Part shown: positions 35,717 through 44,467 of the stretch, one piece after another
How positions within the stretch are numbered: the stretch's first letter is position 1
Layout of the letters: the number at the start of each line of letters is the position of its first letter
NCBI GenBank assembly: GCA_046349315.1
Contig: JAXMCQ010000030.1
Span: forward strand, 1 to 59,363
DNA length: 59,363 nucleotides
Source: JAEUMG01 sp046349315
GTDB taxonomy: Bacteria > Pseudomonadota > Alphaproteobacteria > Rhizobiales > Aestuariivirgaceae
Direction of reading: 5' to 3'
Translations under genes and position numbers: made by a program
The notes under the pieces: generated by a model
Databases searched by the model: none
Seen by the model: only the letters and a program-made list of their open reading frames with translations
Told to the model about the DNA's origin: nothing

Positions 35717-36727
35717 TCACGCGACGAAGCTTTCGATTCGGTCGTGGAGATCGCGAGCAAGTATCAAGCCCGACTTGGCGAGCGCTTTTTGGTTGGCAGT
35801 TCGCCGGGAATTGGGCAATCGCGCGCCCTCCTGCGCGAGTATGGATTTCGTAAGGGCCTTGATCTGTCGATCGAAGCTGCCGCCGGAAAAGCGCTGCGGA
35901 TCGATGGCAATGAAGAACTGCCCCGAGTCGACATGTCTGCCGTCATTGGCAACGAAGCTTGCCATCTGCGTGCCCAGCAACGCGCCGGATACGGCAGCCG
36001 ACAACACTTCCACGATCAAGCCCTGTCCGAAGCCCTTGTAGCCACCCGACGGCGCCATCGAGCCTTCGAGCGCCTTCTTTGAATCGGTCGTGGGCTTGCC
36101 CTCGGCGTCAAGCGCCCAGCCGAGCGGAATGTCGCGGCCCTCTGCCGCCGCCTTCATCACCGCGCTCTTGGCGACCGTCGATGATGACTGGTCGATCAGG
36201 AAGGCAATTTTGTTGCGTCCGCCAGGCACAGCGAAGGAGAGCGGGTTCGTTCCAATGAGCGGCTTGCGGCCACCCGGCGGTGCAATCGACGGCGGCGAAT
36301 TGGTGAAGCCGAAGGCGATGAGTCCCTGGCGTGCCAGGAAGCCCGTATGGAAGCCGAGCGTCGCAGCGTTGTAGGAATTGTAGACAGCCATTGCCGCGAT
36401 CGCGTTTTTCTTCGCCGCAGGAATGAGCTTCGTAAAGCCCTGTTCGATTGCCGGATGCGCGAAACCGTGGCGCGCGTCCACACGAAATGCCGAAGCCGAG
36501 AGCCTGGTGATCTTAGGTCTCGCCTTGCCGTCGACCTTTCCCGACTTCACATGCTCGCAATAATAGGGAACCCAGAAGAAGCCATGGCCTGACAGGCCCG
36601 ACAATTCCGTGTCGATGATCCCGTCCGTGAAGTAGCGCGCGTTCTCCGGGCTGGTGCCAGCGCCGGTCAATGCATTGAAAACCAGACTGCGCGCGGCTTT
36701 GGGCGTGAGCGTAATCGTGTCCGTCAT
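35717..36727 (-). CDS. Ldh_2 family malate/lactate-type dehydrogenase
   Basis: A 336-residue NAD(P)-dependent oxidoreductase of the malate/L-lactate/ureidoglycolate dehydrogenase (Ldh_2) family, which also includes delta-1-piperideine-2-carboxylate and N-methyl-amino acid reductases. The catalytic His lies in VDARHGFAHPAIEQGF and a cofactor segment in GTNPLSFAVPGGRNK. Its start overlaps the stop of the SABATH methyltransferase gene (ATGA), so the two should act on the same compound. The substrate is open. Confidence 0.88.
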   Translation of the reverse strand: MTDTITLTPKAARSLVFNALTGAGTSPENARYFTDGIIDTELSGLSGHGFFWVPYYCEHVKSGKVDGKARPKITRLSASAFRVDARHGFAHPAIEQGFTKLIPAAKKNAIAAMAVYNSYNAATLGFHTGFLARQGLIAFGFTNSPPSIAPPGGRKPLIGTNPLSFAVPGGRNKIAFLIDQSSSTVAKSAVMKAAAEGRDIPLGWALDAEGKPTTDSKKALEGSMAPSGGYKGFGQGLIVEVLSAAVSGALLGTQMASFVANDGRHVDSGQFFIAIDPQRFSGGSFDRQIKALTKSILAQEGARLPNSRRTANQKALAKSGLILARDLHDRIESFVA

Positions 36728-37833
36728 TCCACTTTCCTTATGACGAGATAGACATGGACATAGTCCATGCCGTGACCTTCGGGGGCACCCGCTACAAGAG
36801 ATTCATAGCGGCCATAATATTCATCGAGAATTGCAAGCCGCTCCGCGGCTGAGCGCGAGGGCGAGAGAGCCGCGGCGAAGACGGGCTCCGACCAGGATCG
36901 CAATGTCGGTATGTAGTCGCGTGCGAACTTGGCGGCATCCTTGTGGTTTTCGAAAGCCCCCGCGTAAGGGCAGCGGACAACGCGCGTCTCAACATGCTCG
37001 AGGCGAAGTCCGGCCGCATGGACAGGCGATGCCGTGTCATGGAATGGCGCAGTGAATTCGGCCACGGTGCGATAATGTTGCGGGAAAACAGCGCCGGCCT
37101 TTTCCTCGCTATTGATCATTTGTGCTTCAGCGAGGCCGGCCCAGAGATCGCTGAAGGTGTCAAACATGCTGACGCCGCCCGTATGGCCGAGGTAGCGGCC
37201 CTCCTCATCGATGCCGAAATTGAAAAGGCAAAGACGCCCGCCGGGCTGCAGTTCCCCTGCCCTTGCCAGAAGCATTCGCTCCCAATCGCGCGCGCCTTGC
37301 GCCTTGAAGGCTTCGCGTTCAGCGCCTTTCGCGCCGACCATGTGGACATGACCGGTAATCTTCGTCGGCACGGTCGAGATGTAATACGAGGCCGTCGACG
37401 AGAAGCCCAGGTTCAACGTGCCCGTCGGGACGATCTGGCGATGAAAGGAATTGGCGGAGGCGAGGACGAAGACATTGTCGACTTCCTCCAGGTAGCTGTG
37501 AACGCCTGCCTGCCCGTGTATCGTCCGGAAGAGCTGTGAGAAGTCGTTACGCGGAAGATCGGTGTAGATGAGTTCGATCGGGCGCGATGGGTAGCGTTCG
37601 CGCAATCGCTTCAAGACGGCGCGCCAAAGGTCGATTGAGGTTCCCCCATCCGCGCAGCCCATATCGGTGAGCCGGATCACCGACCCATCATCGGCAAGCG
37701 GAAGACGCTCGACAGCATCGAGAACCAAGTGCGTGGCGCCATCGATGACGTCCTTGGCACCGGTCGTGGCACGCGAATAATAGCCGGCGCCCTTCATGGC
37801 GATGAATTGCTCGGGGGATGGTGCAGTGGACAC
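36724..37833 (-). CDS. SABATH-type carboxyl methyltransferase
   Basis: A 369-residue SAM-dependent methyltransferase of the plant-like SABATH family (salicylate/jasmonate/fatty acid carboxyl methyltransferases). Visible parts: MKGAGYYSR near the N-terminus, DMGCADGGTS for SAM (~58), YTDLPRNDFSQLFR (~93) and SFHRQIVPTG followed by GFSSTASYYIS. The Trp of plant enzymes in the last block is absent. GTG at 37833 with AAAGGAGC seven bases upstream is the start; the open frame to 38139 would overlap the divergent CoA-transferase gene and exceed the usual length. It is translationally coupled to the Ldh_2 gene. Confidence 0.85.
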   Translation of the reverse strand: MSTAPSPEQFIAMKGAGYYSRATTGAKDVIDGATHLVLDAVERLPLADDGSVIRLTDMGCADGGTSIDLWRAVLKRLRERYPSRPIELIYTDLPRNDFSQLFRTIHGQAGVHSYLEEVDNVFVLASANSFHRQIVPTGTLNLGFSSTASYYISTVPTKITGHVHMVGAKGAEREAFKAQGARDWERMLLARAGELQPGGRLCLFNFGIDEEGRYLGHTGGVSMFDTFSDLWAGLAEAQMINSEEKAGAVFPQHYRTVAEFTAPFHDTASPVHAAGLRLEHVETRVVRCPYAGAFENHKDAAKFARDYIPTLRSWSEPVFAAALSPSRSAAERLAILDEYYGRYESLVAGAPEGHGMDYVHVYLVIRKVE

Positions 37834-37959
37834 GGGGATTGCTCCTTTCGGCCATAGAACCGCATTGGCGGGGCGAAGCAAGGGGGCGATGCTGCGGCTT
37901 GCCGCAGCAGGGTTGGGCCGGTAGGAGTTTCGCAGCCTTTCGAATGACGAGGACCAATC

Positions 37960-39183
37960 ATGCCCGGGCCGCTCTCCCATATCCGCGTACTCGACCTGTC
38001 GCGCGTGCTCGCCGGTCCATGGGCCAGCCAGTTGCTCGCCGATCTCGGCGCCGAGGTGATCAAGATCGAACGGCCCGGTGAAGGCGACGATACGCGCGGC
38101 TGGGGTCCGCCGTTCATCAGCAATGCCGATGGTTCTCAAGGCGATGCCGCCTATTTCCTCTCGACCAATCGCGGCAAGCGCTCGGTCTGCATCGACATGG
38201 CGAAACCCGAAGGCCAGGCATTGATCCGCAAACTCGCCGAAAAATCGGACATCGTGCTCGAGAATTTCAAAGTCGGAGGACTGAAGAAATACGGGCTCGA
38301 TTATGAGAGTCTCAAGGCGCTCAATCCGGGGCTTATCTATTGTTCGATCACTGGCTTCGGCCAGGATGGCCCTTATGCGCAGCGCGCCGGCTATGACTTC
38401 ATGATCCAGGGGATGGGCGGGATCATGTCGATCACCGGCCAGCCGGACGGTGTCGAGGGCGCGGGCCCCGTGAAGATCGGGGTTGCTTTTGCGGATATCT
38501 TCACCGGCATTTATTCAGTGATCGGCATGCTGGCGGCGCTCGTGCATCGCGACCGCAGCGGCGAAGGCCAGCATGTCGACATGGCGTTGCTCGACACCCA
38601 GGTCGCCGTGCTTGGCAACCAGGCGCTCAATTATCTGGTCGGCGGCAAGTCGCCGGTGCGCCTCGGCAATGCGCATCCCAACATTGTCCCCTACCAGACC
38701 TTCGAGACGAAGGACGGCCACATCATCATCGCGGTCGGAACAGAACGGCAGTTCCGCGAATATTGCACGCTGATAGGCGCCCCTGCGCTGCTCGACGACA
38801 AGCGCTTCGCGAGCAATCGTGCCCGCGTGAAAAACCGCGACGCGCTCATCGCGCTCCTCATCGAGCCCATGAAGGCGCGCACGACGGCGGACTGGATCGC
38901 GGTATTCGAGCCGGCGGCCATTCCCTGCGGTCCGATCAACACGATCGAGCAGGTCTTTGCCGACCCGCAGGTTCAGCATCGCGGATTGAACATCAGCCTT
39001 ACGCGGCCGGACGGAGTTGCGACACCGGGCGTCGCCAACCCGATCCGGCTTTCCGCAACGCCGGTCACGTATGACAAGCCACCCCCGGCACTTGGCGAGG
39101 GCACGGATGCGGTGTTGCATGATCTGCTCGGACTAAACAGCGAGGAGATTGGGAGATTACGAGTTTCAGGCACCATCGGCTGA
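37960..39183 (+). CDS. CaiB/BaiF family CoA-transferase
   Basis: A 407-residue class III CoA-transferase. The CoA-site start VLDLSRVLAGPWASQLLADLGAEVI... is typical (given here in part), with KRSVCIDM, and the catalytic Asp in AGYDFMIQGMGG (~146). It moves CoA between a donor thioester and an organic acid. It is divergent from the SABATH gene across 126 bases that hold a GCTGCGG/CCGCAGC hairpin at 37891-37908. It overlaps the convergent membrane protein gene by 18 bases at its end. Confidence 0.9.
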   Translation: MPGPLSHIRVLDLSRVLAGPWASQLLADLGAEVIKIERPGEGDDTRGWGPPFISNADGSQGDAAYFLSTNRGKRSVCIDMAKPEGQALIRKLAEKSDIVLENFKVGGLKKYGLDYESLKALNPGLIYCSITGFGQDGPYAQRAGYDFMIQGMGGIMSITGQPDGVEGAGPVKIGVAFADIFTGIYSVIGMLAALVHRDRSGEGQHVDMALLDTQVAVLGNQALNYLVGGKSPVRLGNAHPNIVPYQTFETKDGHIIIAVGTERQFREYCTLIGAPALLDDKRFASNRARVKNRDALIALLIEPMKARTTADWIAVFEPAAIPCGPINTIEQVFADPQVQHRGLNISLTRPDGVATPGVANPIRLSATPVTYDKPPPALGEGTDAVLHDLLGLNSEEIGRLRVSGTIG

Positions 39184-39756
39184 CTTGCTGAGCTCGCGCC
39201 GCGCATCTCTCTGGGCGTCCACTATTGTGGTGTAAATCCGATGTGGATTTTGGATGAATTCGAAGCTCGTTCCATTTTGTGATGGCATCAATTGGCCCCA
39301 TCCGCCGTCTCCCCAGGTGCGGGTCGAGGGCTCCGCGAATCTGATTGATCCCTCTAAGCGGCCCCATTCGACGAGCGTCAAGCTGGGAAGATTCGTTAGA
39401 TCAAACGAACGCAAAACAAACCGGGGGAACTGGTTTAGAACGAGCAGTCTGTTATTGGTGACGCCGTAGACTTGGCGCCTCCGCACAAGCGCGTCCCAAA
39501 TGAACCGCCCGGCAATCAGGAAGATTCCGACCAGCACAAACGGGATTCCCCACAGTTTGAAGAACCATGGGGCACTCGTTCGAATCACTGAGGTTTCCCA
39601 AAAAATGGCGAACCCACCCCAAAGAAGCGAAAAGGGAATCAAGAGCGCGTCAGCAGGTCTGAGCTTAAATCCGGTTCCCGGCTTTCCTGCCCAGATTAGC
39701 TTCTCGTCCCCCTGCAGATGTTCACGGAGAGCGGACGCTGAAACATGATCAATCAT
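39166..39756 (-). CDS. PH-domain-like membrane protein
   Basis: A 196-residue protein with the sequence pattern of bacterial PH-like membrane proteins: LQGDEKLIWAGKP, two adjacent membrane helices (ALLIPFSLLWGGFAIFW and GIPFVLVGIFLIAG) and a beta-rich tail with YGVTNNRLLVL, SFDLTNLPSLTLVE and GSIRFA. Base composition is slightly less GC-rich than in its neighbours. The function is unknown. It stands alone, converging with the CoA-transferase gene. Confidence 0.8.
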   Translation of the reverse strand: MIDHVSASALREHLQGDEKLIWAGKPGTGFKLRPADALLIPFSLLWGGFAIFWETSVIRTSAPWFFKLWGIPFVLVGIFLIAGRFIWDALVRRRQVYGVTNNRLLVLNQFPRFVLRSFDLTNLPSLTLVEWGRLEGSIRFAEPSTRTWGDGGWGQLMPSQNGTSFEFIQNPHRIYTTIVDAQRDARRELSKSADGA

Positions 39757-39916
39757 TGCTTGGCCAAGCCACTCGTTTATGCCTTAACGTCAATACAAAT
39801 GTTCTTAGCGAACCGAGCGACTTTCAACAACGCGACTGTCTAGCTTCGGGCCCCCTCAGCTATATGTCGTTTTTTGACTGCTTGCCGTTTTCGGCACGGC
39901 GCATAAGCTTCCAGCC

Positions 39917-40213
39917 ATGGCAAATCTGATCATTACCTATTGGCGCGACATCCCCTCGCAGATCTCGGTCAAGATCGGGCGCAAGGAAGAAAAGCGCATG
40001 CTTTCCGAGCGTTTCCAGGAAGCGATCGACATGGCGGCGATGCGCGACGGCGCATCGGAGACCGACGCCTATCTTGCTGAATGGCGGCGCGCCGAACCGG
40101 TCAGCGTCGGTGATGATCTCGTTGCGGAAGCTGAAAAGGCTCGCAACTCCATCGAGACAGCTTATGACAAGGAACGGCTCAAGGCGCTCATCGCCAAGGG
40201 CGGACGCGAATAA
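39917..40213 (+). CDS. 'Virulence factor' family protein (PF13769-like) of the corrinoid operon
   Basis: A 98-residue protein starting MANLIITYWRDIPSQISVKIG, with KRMLSERFQEAIDMAAMRDG, typical of the small family named 'virulence factor'. The name is historical and nothing points to virulence here. It opens an operon with the methyltetrahydrofolate:corrinoid methyltransferase (24-base gap) and the RACo-like reactivator. A role in corrinoid methyl transfer, for example as a small binding partner, follows from the operon only. Confidence 0.82.
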   Translation: MANLIITYWRDIPSQISVKIGRKEEKRMLSERFQEAIDMAAMRDGASETDAYLAEWRRAEPVSVGDDLVAEAEKARNSIETAYDKERLKALIAKGGRE

Positions 40214-40237
40214 ACTCATCCATCTCCAGGACCGATC

Positions 40238-41206
40238 ATGACCCAGACCCTCATCGCCTCCGCCACCAAGGAAATTCTCATCGGCTTCGACCGGCCGTTC
40301 TGCGTGATCGGCGAGCGCATCAATCCGACCGGCCGCAAGAAACTTGCCGCCGAAATGCAGGCGGGCAATTTCGAGACGGTCAAGGCCGATGCCATCAACC
40401 AGACCAAGGCCGGGGCGCTGGTTCTCGACGTCAATGCCGGCGTCACCGCGGTCAATCCCAACGAGACCGAGCCGCCATTGCTCAGGCAGACAATCGAGAT
40501 CGTCCAGTCGGTAACCGATCTTCCCTTGTGCATCGATTCATCCGTCTCGGCCGCGATCAAGGCGGGGCTCGAAACCGCCAAGGGTCGCCCGCTCGTCAAT
40601 TCGGTGACCGGCGAGGAAGAGAAACTCGAAGCAATCCTGCCATTGGTTGCGAAATACAATGTCGCCGTCGTTGCAATCTCGAATGACGAAACCGGTATCT
40701 CGGAAGATCCGGACGTGCGCTTTGAAGTGGCGAAGAAGATCGTTCAGCGCGCCGCCGATTACGGCATCAAGCCGCAGGACGTCGTGGTCGATCCGCTCGT
40801 CATGCCGATCGGCGCCATGGCGACGGCTGGCCAGCAGGTTTTTCGCCTGGTGCGGCGCCTGCGGGAGGAGCTCAAGGTCAATACCACCTGCGGCGCGTCC
40901 AACATCTCGTTCGGCATGCCCAACCGGCGCGTGCTGACCGGTCACTTCCTCGCTATGGCCGCCTCGCATGGCATGACGTCGGCAATCATGAATCCGCTCC
41001 ATGATGAAGACATGCATGCGATCATGGCGGCGAATGTGCTCAACGGCACCGATCGCAATTGCAAGTCCTGGACGAACCGGTTCCGCGATATGGCGACACC
41101 TCCTGCCATTACCCAATCGGTGGGCGATGGGCTGCCCGGCGCCTCGGGCGAAGACGCTGACGCCCGCCGCCGTGCCCGCGAGGAGCGGCGCCGGCGCCGC
41201 GGATAA
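40238..41206 (+). CDS. Methyltetrahydrofolate:corrinoid methyltransferase (MeTr/MtgA-like)
   Basis: A 322-residue pterin-binding TIM-barrel protein: FCVIGERINPTGRKKLA, VLDVNAGVTAVNPNE, LCIDSSVSAAIKAG, LVNSVTGEEEK and GASNISFGMPNRR. It moves a methyl group between tetrahydrofolate and the cobalt of the corrinoid protein (probably that at 52984-53685). The family usually ends at about 270-290 residues; here an Arg-rich tail (ARRRAREERRRRRG) is added. The next gene starts three bases later. In a catabolic system it would run toward methyl-THF. Confidence 0.9.
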   Translation: MTQTLIASATKEILIGFDRPFCVIGERINPTGRKKLAAEMQAGNFETVKADAINQTKAGALVLDVNAGVTAVNPNETEPPLLRQTIEIVQSVTDLPLCIDSSVSAAIKAGLETAKGRPLVNSVTGEEEKLEAILPLVAKYNVAVVAISNDETGISEDPDVRFEVAKKIVQRAADYGIKPQDVVVDPLVMPIGAMATAGQQVFRLVRRLREELKVNTTCGASNISFGMPNRRVLTGHFLAMAASHGMTSAIMNPLHDEDMHAIMAANVLNGTDRNCKSWTNRFRDMATPPAITQSVGDGLPGASGEDADARRRAREERRRRRG

Positions 41207-41212
41207 GCCGTG

Positions 41213-43246
41213 ATGAATGAGGCCGCTAGCGAAGCCCTTATCGTCTTTACGCCGTCCGGCAAGCGTGGGCGCTTTCCGCTTGGCACGCCGGTGTTGCAGG
41301 CGGCGCGGTCGCTCGGCGTCGACATCGATTCAGTCTGCGGTGGTCGCGCGATCTGCGGGCGCTGCCAGATCACCGTCGGCGAAGGCGAATTCGCCAAGCA
41401 CGGCATCGTCTCGAACGATTCGCATTTGTCCGCCTTTTCCGCAGTCGAAAGGCGCTACGACGAAAAGCGCGGCCTGATCGCCGGCCGCCGGCTTTCCTGC
41501 CAGACCAAGCTCCTCGGCGACGTTGTCATCGACGTTCCGCCCGAGAGCCAGGTGCATAAGCAGGTGGTGCGCAAGCGCGCCGAGGCCCGCGCCATTGAAA
41601 TCAATGCGGCAACGCGCCTTCACTTCATCGAAGTGGAGGAACCCGACATGCACAAGCCCTCCTCCGACCTTGAACGCGTCTATCGCGCGCTCGACGAGCA
41701 ATGGGGCATCAAGAACGTCTCGTGCGACACGGCGATCCTGCGCGATCTGCAGAAAACAATGCGCAAGGGCGAATGGAAAGTCACAGCGGCGGTCAATACA
41801 CGCACCGGCGGCGAAGGCAATCGCTTGGTCGCGCTGTGGCCCGGCTTCCATGACAAGGCGTTTGGACTGGCCGTCGATGTCGGGTCGACGACGATCGCCA
41901 TGCATCTGACCAATCTCGCCAATGGCGATGTCGTCGCTTCTTCGGGTCTGATGAACCCACAGATCCGCTTCGGCGAAGATCTGATGAGCCGCGTCTCCTA
42001 TGTGATGATGAATCCGGGCGGCGATAAGGAAATGACGGCGGCGATCCGCGAGGCGCTCAACACACTCGCCTCCCAAGTCGCGACCGAAGCCGGCATCGAG
42101 CTCAGCGATATTCTGGAGATCGTGCTGGTCGGCAATCCAGTCATGCATCACCTGTTCCTTGGCATCGACCCAACGGAGCTGGGTGGTGCGCCCTTCGCGC
42201 TGGCGACGGGCCTTCCGGTCAATTGCCCGGCGAAGGATCTCGATCTCAAGCTCAATCCCGGCGCCTATGCCTATATCCTGCCCTGTATCGCCGGCCATGT
42301 CGGCGCCGACACCGCCGGCGTCGTGCTCTCCGAAAACCCGCATGAGTCCGAAGACAACATGCTGGTGGTCGATGTCGGCACCAATGCCGAGATCGTGCTG
42401 GGTTCGAAGCGCCGCCTGCTCGCCTGCTCGTCGCCGACCGGGCCTGCGTTTGAGGGCGCACAGATTTCCTGTGGCCAGCGCGCTGCGCCAGGCGCCATCG
42501 AGCGCATCCGCATCGATCCCGTTACGCTCGAGCCGCGCTACCGGGTGATCGGCAGCGATCTGTGGTCGGATGAGCCGGGCTTCGAGGAAGCAACGGCCAC
42601 AACCGGCGTCACCGGCATTTGCGGTTCCGGCATCATCGAGGTGATCGCCGAAATGTATCTTGCGGGAATCATCAACCAGGATGGCCTGGTCGATGGTTCG
42701 CTCGCCGCGAAAAGTCCTCGCATTCAGCCTTACAAGCGCACTTTCAACTATGTCATCCGCGAGGGCGAGCCGCGGATTATGATCACCCAGAACGACGTGC
42801 GCGCCATCCAGCTCGCCAAGGCAGCACTTTATGCCGGCACGCGGCTGCTGATGGACAAGCTCGGCATCGACACTGTTGACCGTATCCGCCTCGCCGGCGC
42901 CTTCGGCAGCCATATCGATGTCAAATACGCCATGGTGTTGGGGTTGATTCCCGACTGCCCGCTGGAGCGGGTCCAGTCGGCTGGAAATGCGGCCGGAACT
43001 GGCGCACGCATCGCTCTCCTCAACGTCAAGGCACGCGATGAGATCGAACAGGTGGTGCGGCGTATCGAGAAGATCGAAACGGCAGTCGAGCCCCTGTTCC
43101 AGCAGCATTTCGTCGAGGCCATGGCGATCCCGCACAAGACCGCCTTCTTCGCCAATCTGGCACAGGTCGTCACCTTTCCCGCCCCCAAGACGATCGACCC
43201 GCCGGAGCCCGATGGCGGGGAGAGGCGCCGCCGCCGTCGCGGCTAG
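41213..43246 (+). CDS. RACo-like corrinoid reductive activator (2Fe-2S, ASKHA domain, DUF4445)
   Basis: A 677-residue protein. Residues ~12-100 are a plant-type ferredoxin with Cys in VCGGRAICGRCQ (42, 48, 51) and a fourth in RLSCQTK. A linker follows, then an actin-like ATPase (ASKHA) domain from about 215 (AVDVGSTTIAMHL, DVGTNAEIVLGSK, GICGSGIIEV, LAGAFGSHIDV). RACo proteins use ATP hydrolysis to push an electron onto inactive Co(II) corrinoid. The C-terminus is Arg-rich (GGERRRRRRG), like that of the upstream MeTr. Start ATG 41213 or GTG 41210. Confidence 0.92.
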   Translation: MNEAASEALIVFTPSGKRGRFPLGTPVLQAARSLGVDIDSVCGGRAICGRCQITVGEGEFAKHGIVSNDSHLSAFSAVERRYDEKRGLIAGRRLSCQTKLLGDVVIDVPPESQVHKQVVRKRAEARAIEINAATRLHFIEVEEPDMHKPSSDLERVYRALDEQWGIKNVSCDTAILRDLQKTMRKGEWKVTAAVNTRTGGEGNRLVALWPGFHDKAFGLAVDVGSTTIAMHLTNLANGDVVASSGLMNPQIRFGEDLMSRVSYVMMNPGGDKEMTAAIREALNTLASQVATEAGIELSDILEIVLVGNPVMHHLFLGIDPTELGGAPFALATGLPVNCPAKDLDLKLNPGAYAYILPCIAGHVGADTAGVVLSENPHESEDNMLVVDVGTNAEIVLGSKRRLLACSSPTGPAFEGAQISCGQRAAPGAIERIRIDPVTLEPRYRVIGSDLWSDEPGFEEATATTGVTGICGSGIIEVIAEMYLAGIINQDGLVDGSLAAKSPRIQPYKRTFNYVIREGEPRIMITQNDVRAIQLAKAALYAGTRLLMDKLGIDTVDRIRLAGAFGSHIDVKYAMVLGLIPDCPLERVQSAGNAAGTGARIALLNVKARDEIEQVVRRIEKIETAVEPLFQQHFVEAMAIPHKTAFFANLAQVVTFPAPKTIDPPEPDGGERRRRRRG

Positions 43247-43302
43247 GCAGGCTTCGCGCAAGGTTCACGGTTTAGGCTCGTCTCCCAATGCGGGAGGTGA
43301 CA

Positions 43303-43563
43303 ATGACGGCACAAGCACTAACGCTGGTCGATACCGGTAATGAGGATGACCGGATACTGATTGGCGGACTCGTGGCCTACGCGGCTCACCTGGCCGAGCA
43401 GACGGGCGATCGCGAGCTCTCGCAAAAACTCGAAAGCGTTTTTCTCGACATCGCCAAGAAACTGCCGACGGCTTCGCGCAAAGCGCTGCTGATGATGTCG
43501 CATGAGATTGCGTTGCGCGATGCGCCGCCGGAGCGCGTGAAGCTCTATCTCGTCAAGTCCTAG
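43303..43563 (+). CDS. Small protein at the end of the corrinoid operon
   Basis: An 86-residue mostly helical protein (MTAQALTLVD start; GGAGG five bases upstream decides it over ATG 43288). It contains GLVAYAAHLAEQTGDRE and a possible coiled segment SQKLESVFLDIAKKL. No family is recognised. It lies 56 bases after the RACo-like gene and overlaps the convergent psuG gene by 11 bases. Confidence 0.65.
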   Translation: MTAQALTLVDTGNEDDRILIGGLVAYAAHLAEQTGDRELSQKLESVFLDIAKKLPTASRKALLMMSHEIALRDAPPERVKLYLVKS

Positions 43564-44467
43564 CGCAATAAGCGGCGGCGATGTGCGCGGCAACACGCGC
43601 ATTGTTTTTGACCAGTGCGATATTGGACGCGAGCGATCGTCCGGCCGTCACCTCAGCAAGACGCGCCAGGAGGAATGGCGTCACAGCTTTCCCGACAATC
43701 TGCCGGCGCTGCGCTTCAAGAACCGCGTCGGCAATGACCGGGGCAATCTCGGCAGCCTGAATTTCGTGCTCCACAGGGATCGGGTTCGCAACGAGAACAC
43801 CGGCCGAGCCGAGTTGCCATTGCGCCGCGAGGAGTGCCGCAACCTCTTTCGGCGTGTCGCAGCGGATATGTAGTGGCAGCGCGCTCGCGCGCGAATAGAA
43901 GGCCGGAAATTCATCCGTGCCGTAGCCCACAACCGGGACCGACAAGGTCTCCAGCCATTCGAGCGTCAATGGCAAATCGAGGATTGCCTTGGCTCCCGCC
44001 GATACGACCGCCACCGGCGTGCGCGAAAGCTCGGTGAGATCGGCGGAAATATCGAATGTGTCGCCGGCGCCGCGATGGACGCCGCCGATCCCGCCGGTTG
44101 CGAAAATACGTATGCCGGCCCGCGCCGCGATCTGCATCGTCGAAGCAACGGTCGTTGCGCCGTCGCTCGCCGTCGCCATGGCGTAAGCCAGGTCACGGGT
44201 CGAAAGCTTGGGCATTCCAGCCCCGGCCTTGCCAATATGCTCGATCTGGTCCGCGCCAAGGCCGGCATGAAGTTTTCCGCCAATCACCGCAATCGTTGCC
44301 GGTATCGCCCCTTCGTCGCGGATCAGTGCCTCGACTTCGAGTGCGGTTGCGACATTTGCCGGATAGCTCATGCCATGCGCAATGATGGTCGATTCCAACG
44401 CCACGACGGGCCGTTTTGCGGACAGGGCATCCGCGACTTCGGGACTTGTTACGACAAGCGTGCTCAT
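43553..44467 (-). CDS. psuG: Pseudouridine-5'-phosphate glycosidase
   Basis: A 304-residue protein that splits pseudouridine-5'-phosphate into uracil and ribose-5-phosphate. Family sequences are clear: ALESTIIAHGMSYP at the N-terminus, TVASTMQIAARAGIRIFATG, GGVHRGAGDTFDISADL and VGYGTDEFPAFY. It overlaps psuK by four bases (ATGA) and is the last gene of the LysR-mttB-psuK-psuG operon. Confidence 0.95.
   Translation of the reverse strand: MSTLVVTSPEVADALSAKRPVVALESTIIAHGMSYPANVATALEVEALIRDEGAIPATIAVIGGKLHAGLGADQIEHIGKAGAGMPKLSTRDLAYAMATASDGATTVASTMQIAARAGIRIFATGGIGGVHRGAGDTFDISADLTELSRTPVAVVSAGAKAILDLPLTLEWLETLSVPVVGYGTDEFPAFYSRASALPLHIRCDTPKEVAALLAAQWQLGSAGVLVANPIPVEHEIQAAEIAPVIADAVLEAQRRQIVGKAVTPFLLARLAEVTAGRSLASNIALVKNNARVAAHIAAAYCART

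Noticed and set aside
35468..36082. A 204-codon plus-strand frame running from the repeats into the Ldh_2 gene
   Set aside because: It consists of palindromic repeats and antisense Ldh_2 sequence.
37834..38139. Longer N-terminus of the SABATH methyltransferase
   Set aside because: A good ribosome site precedes GTG 37833, the family length fits from there, and the extension would overlap the divergent CoA-transferase gene and its promoter.
41330..43261. A 643-codon open frame on the minus strand opposite the RACo-like gene
   Set aside because: Same reason: the plus-strand gene has clear ferredoxin and ASKHA motifs, so the antisense frame is a by-product of codon bias.
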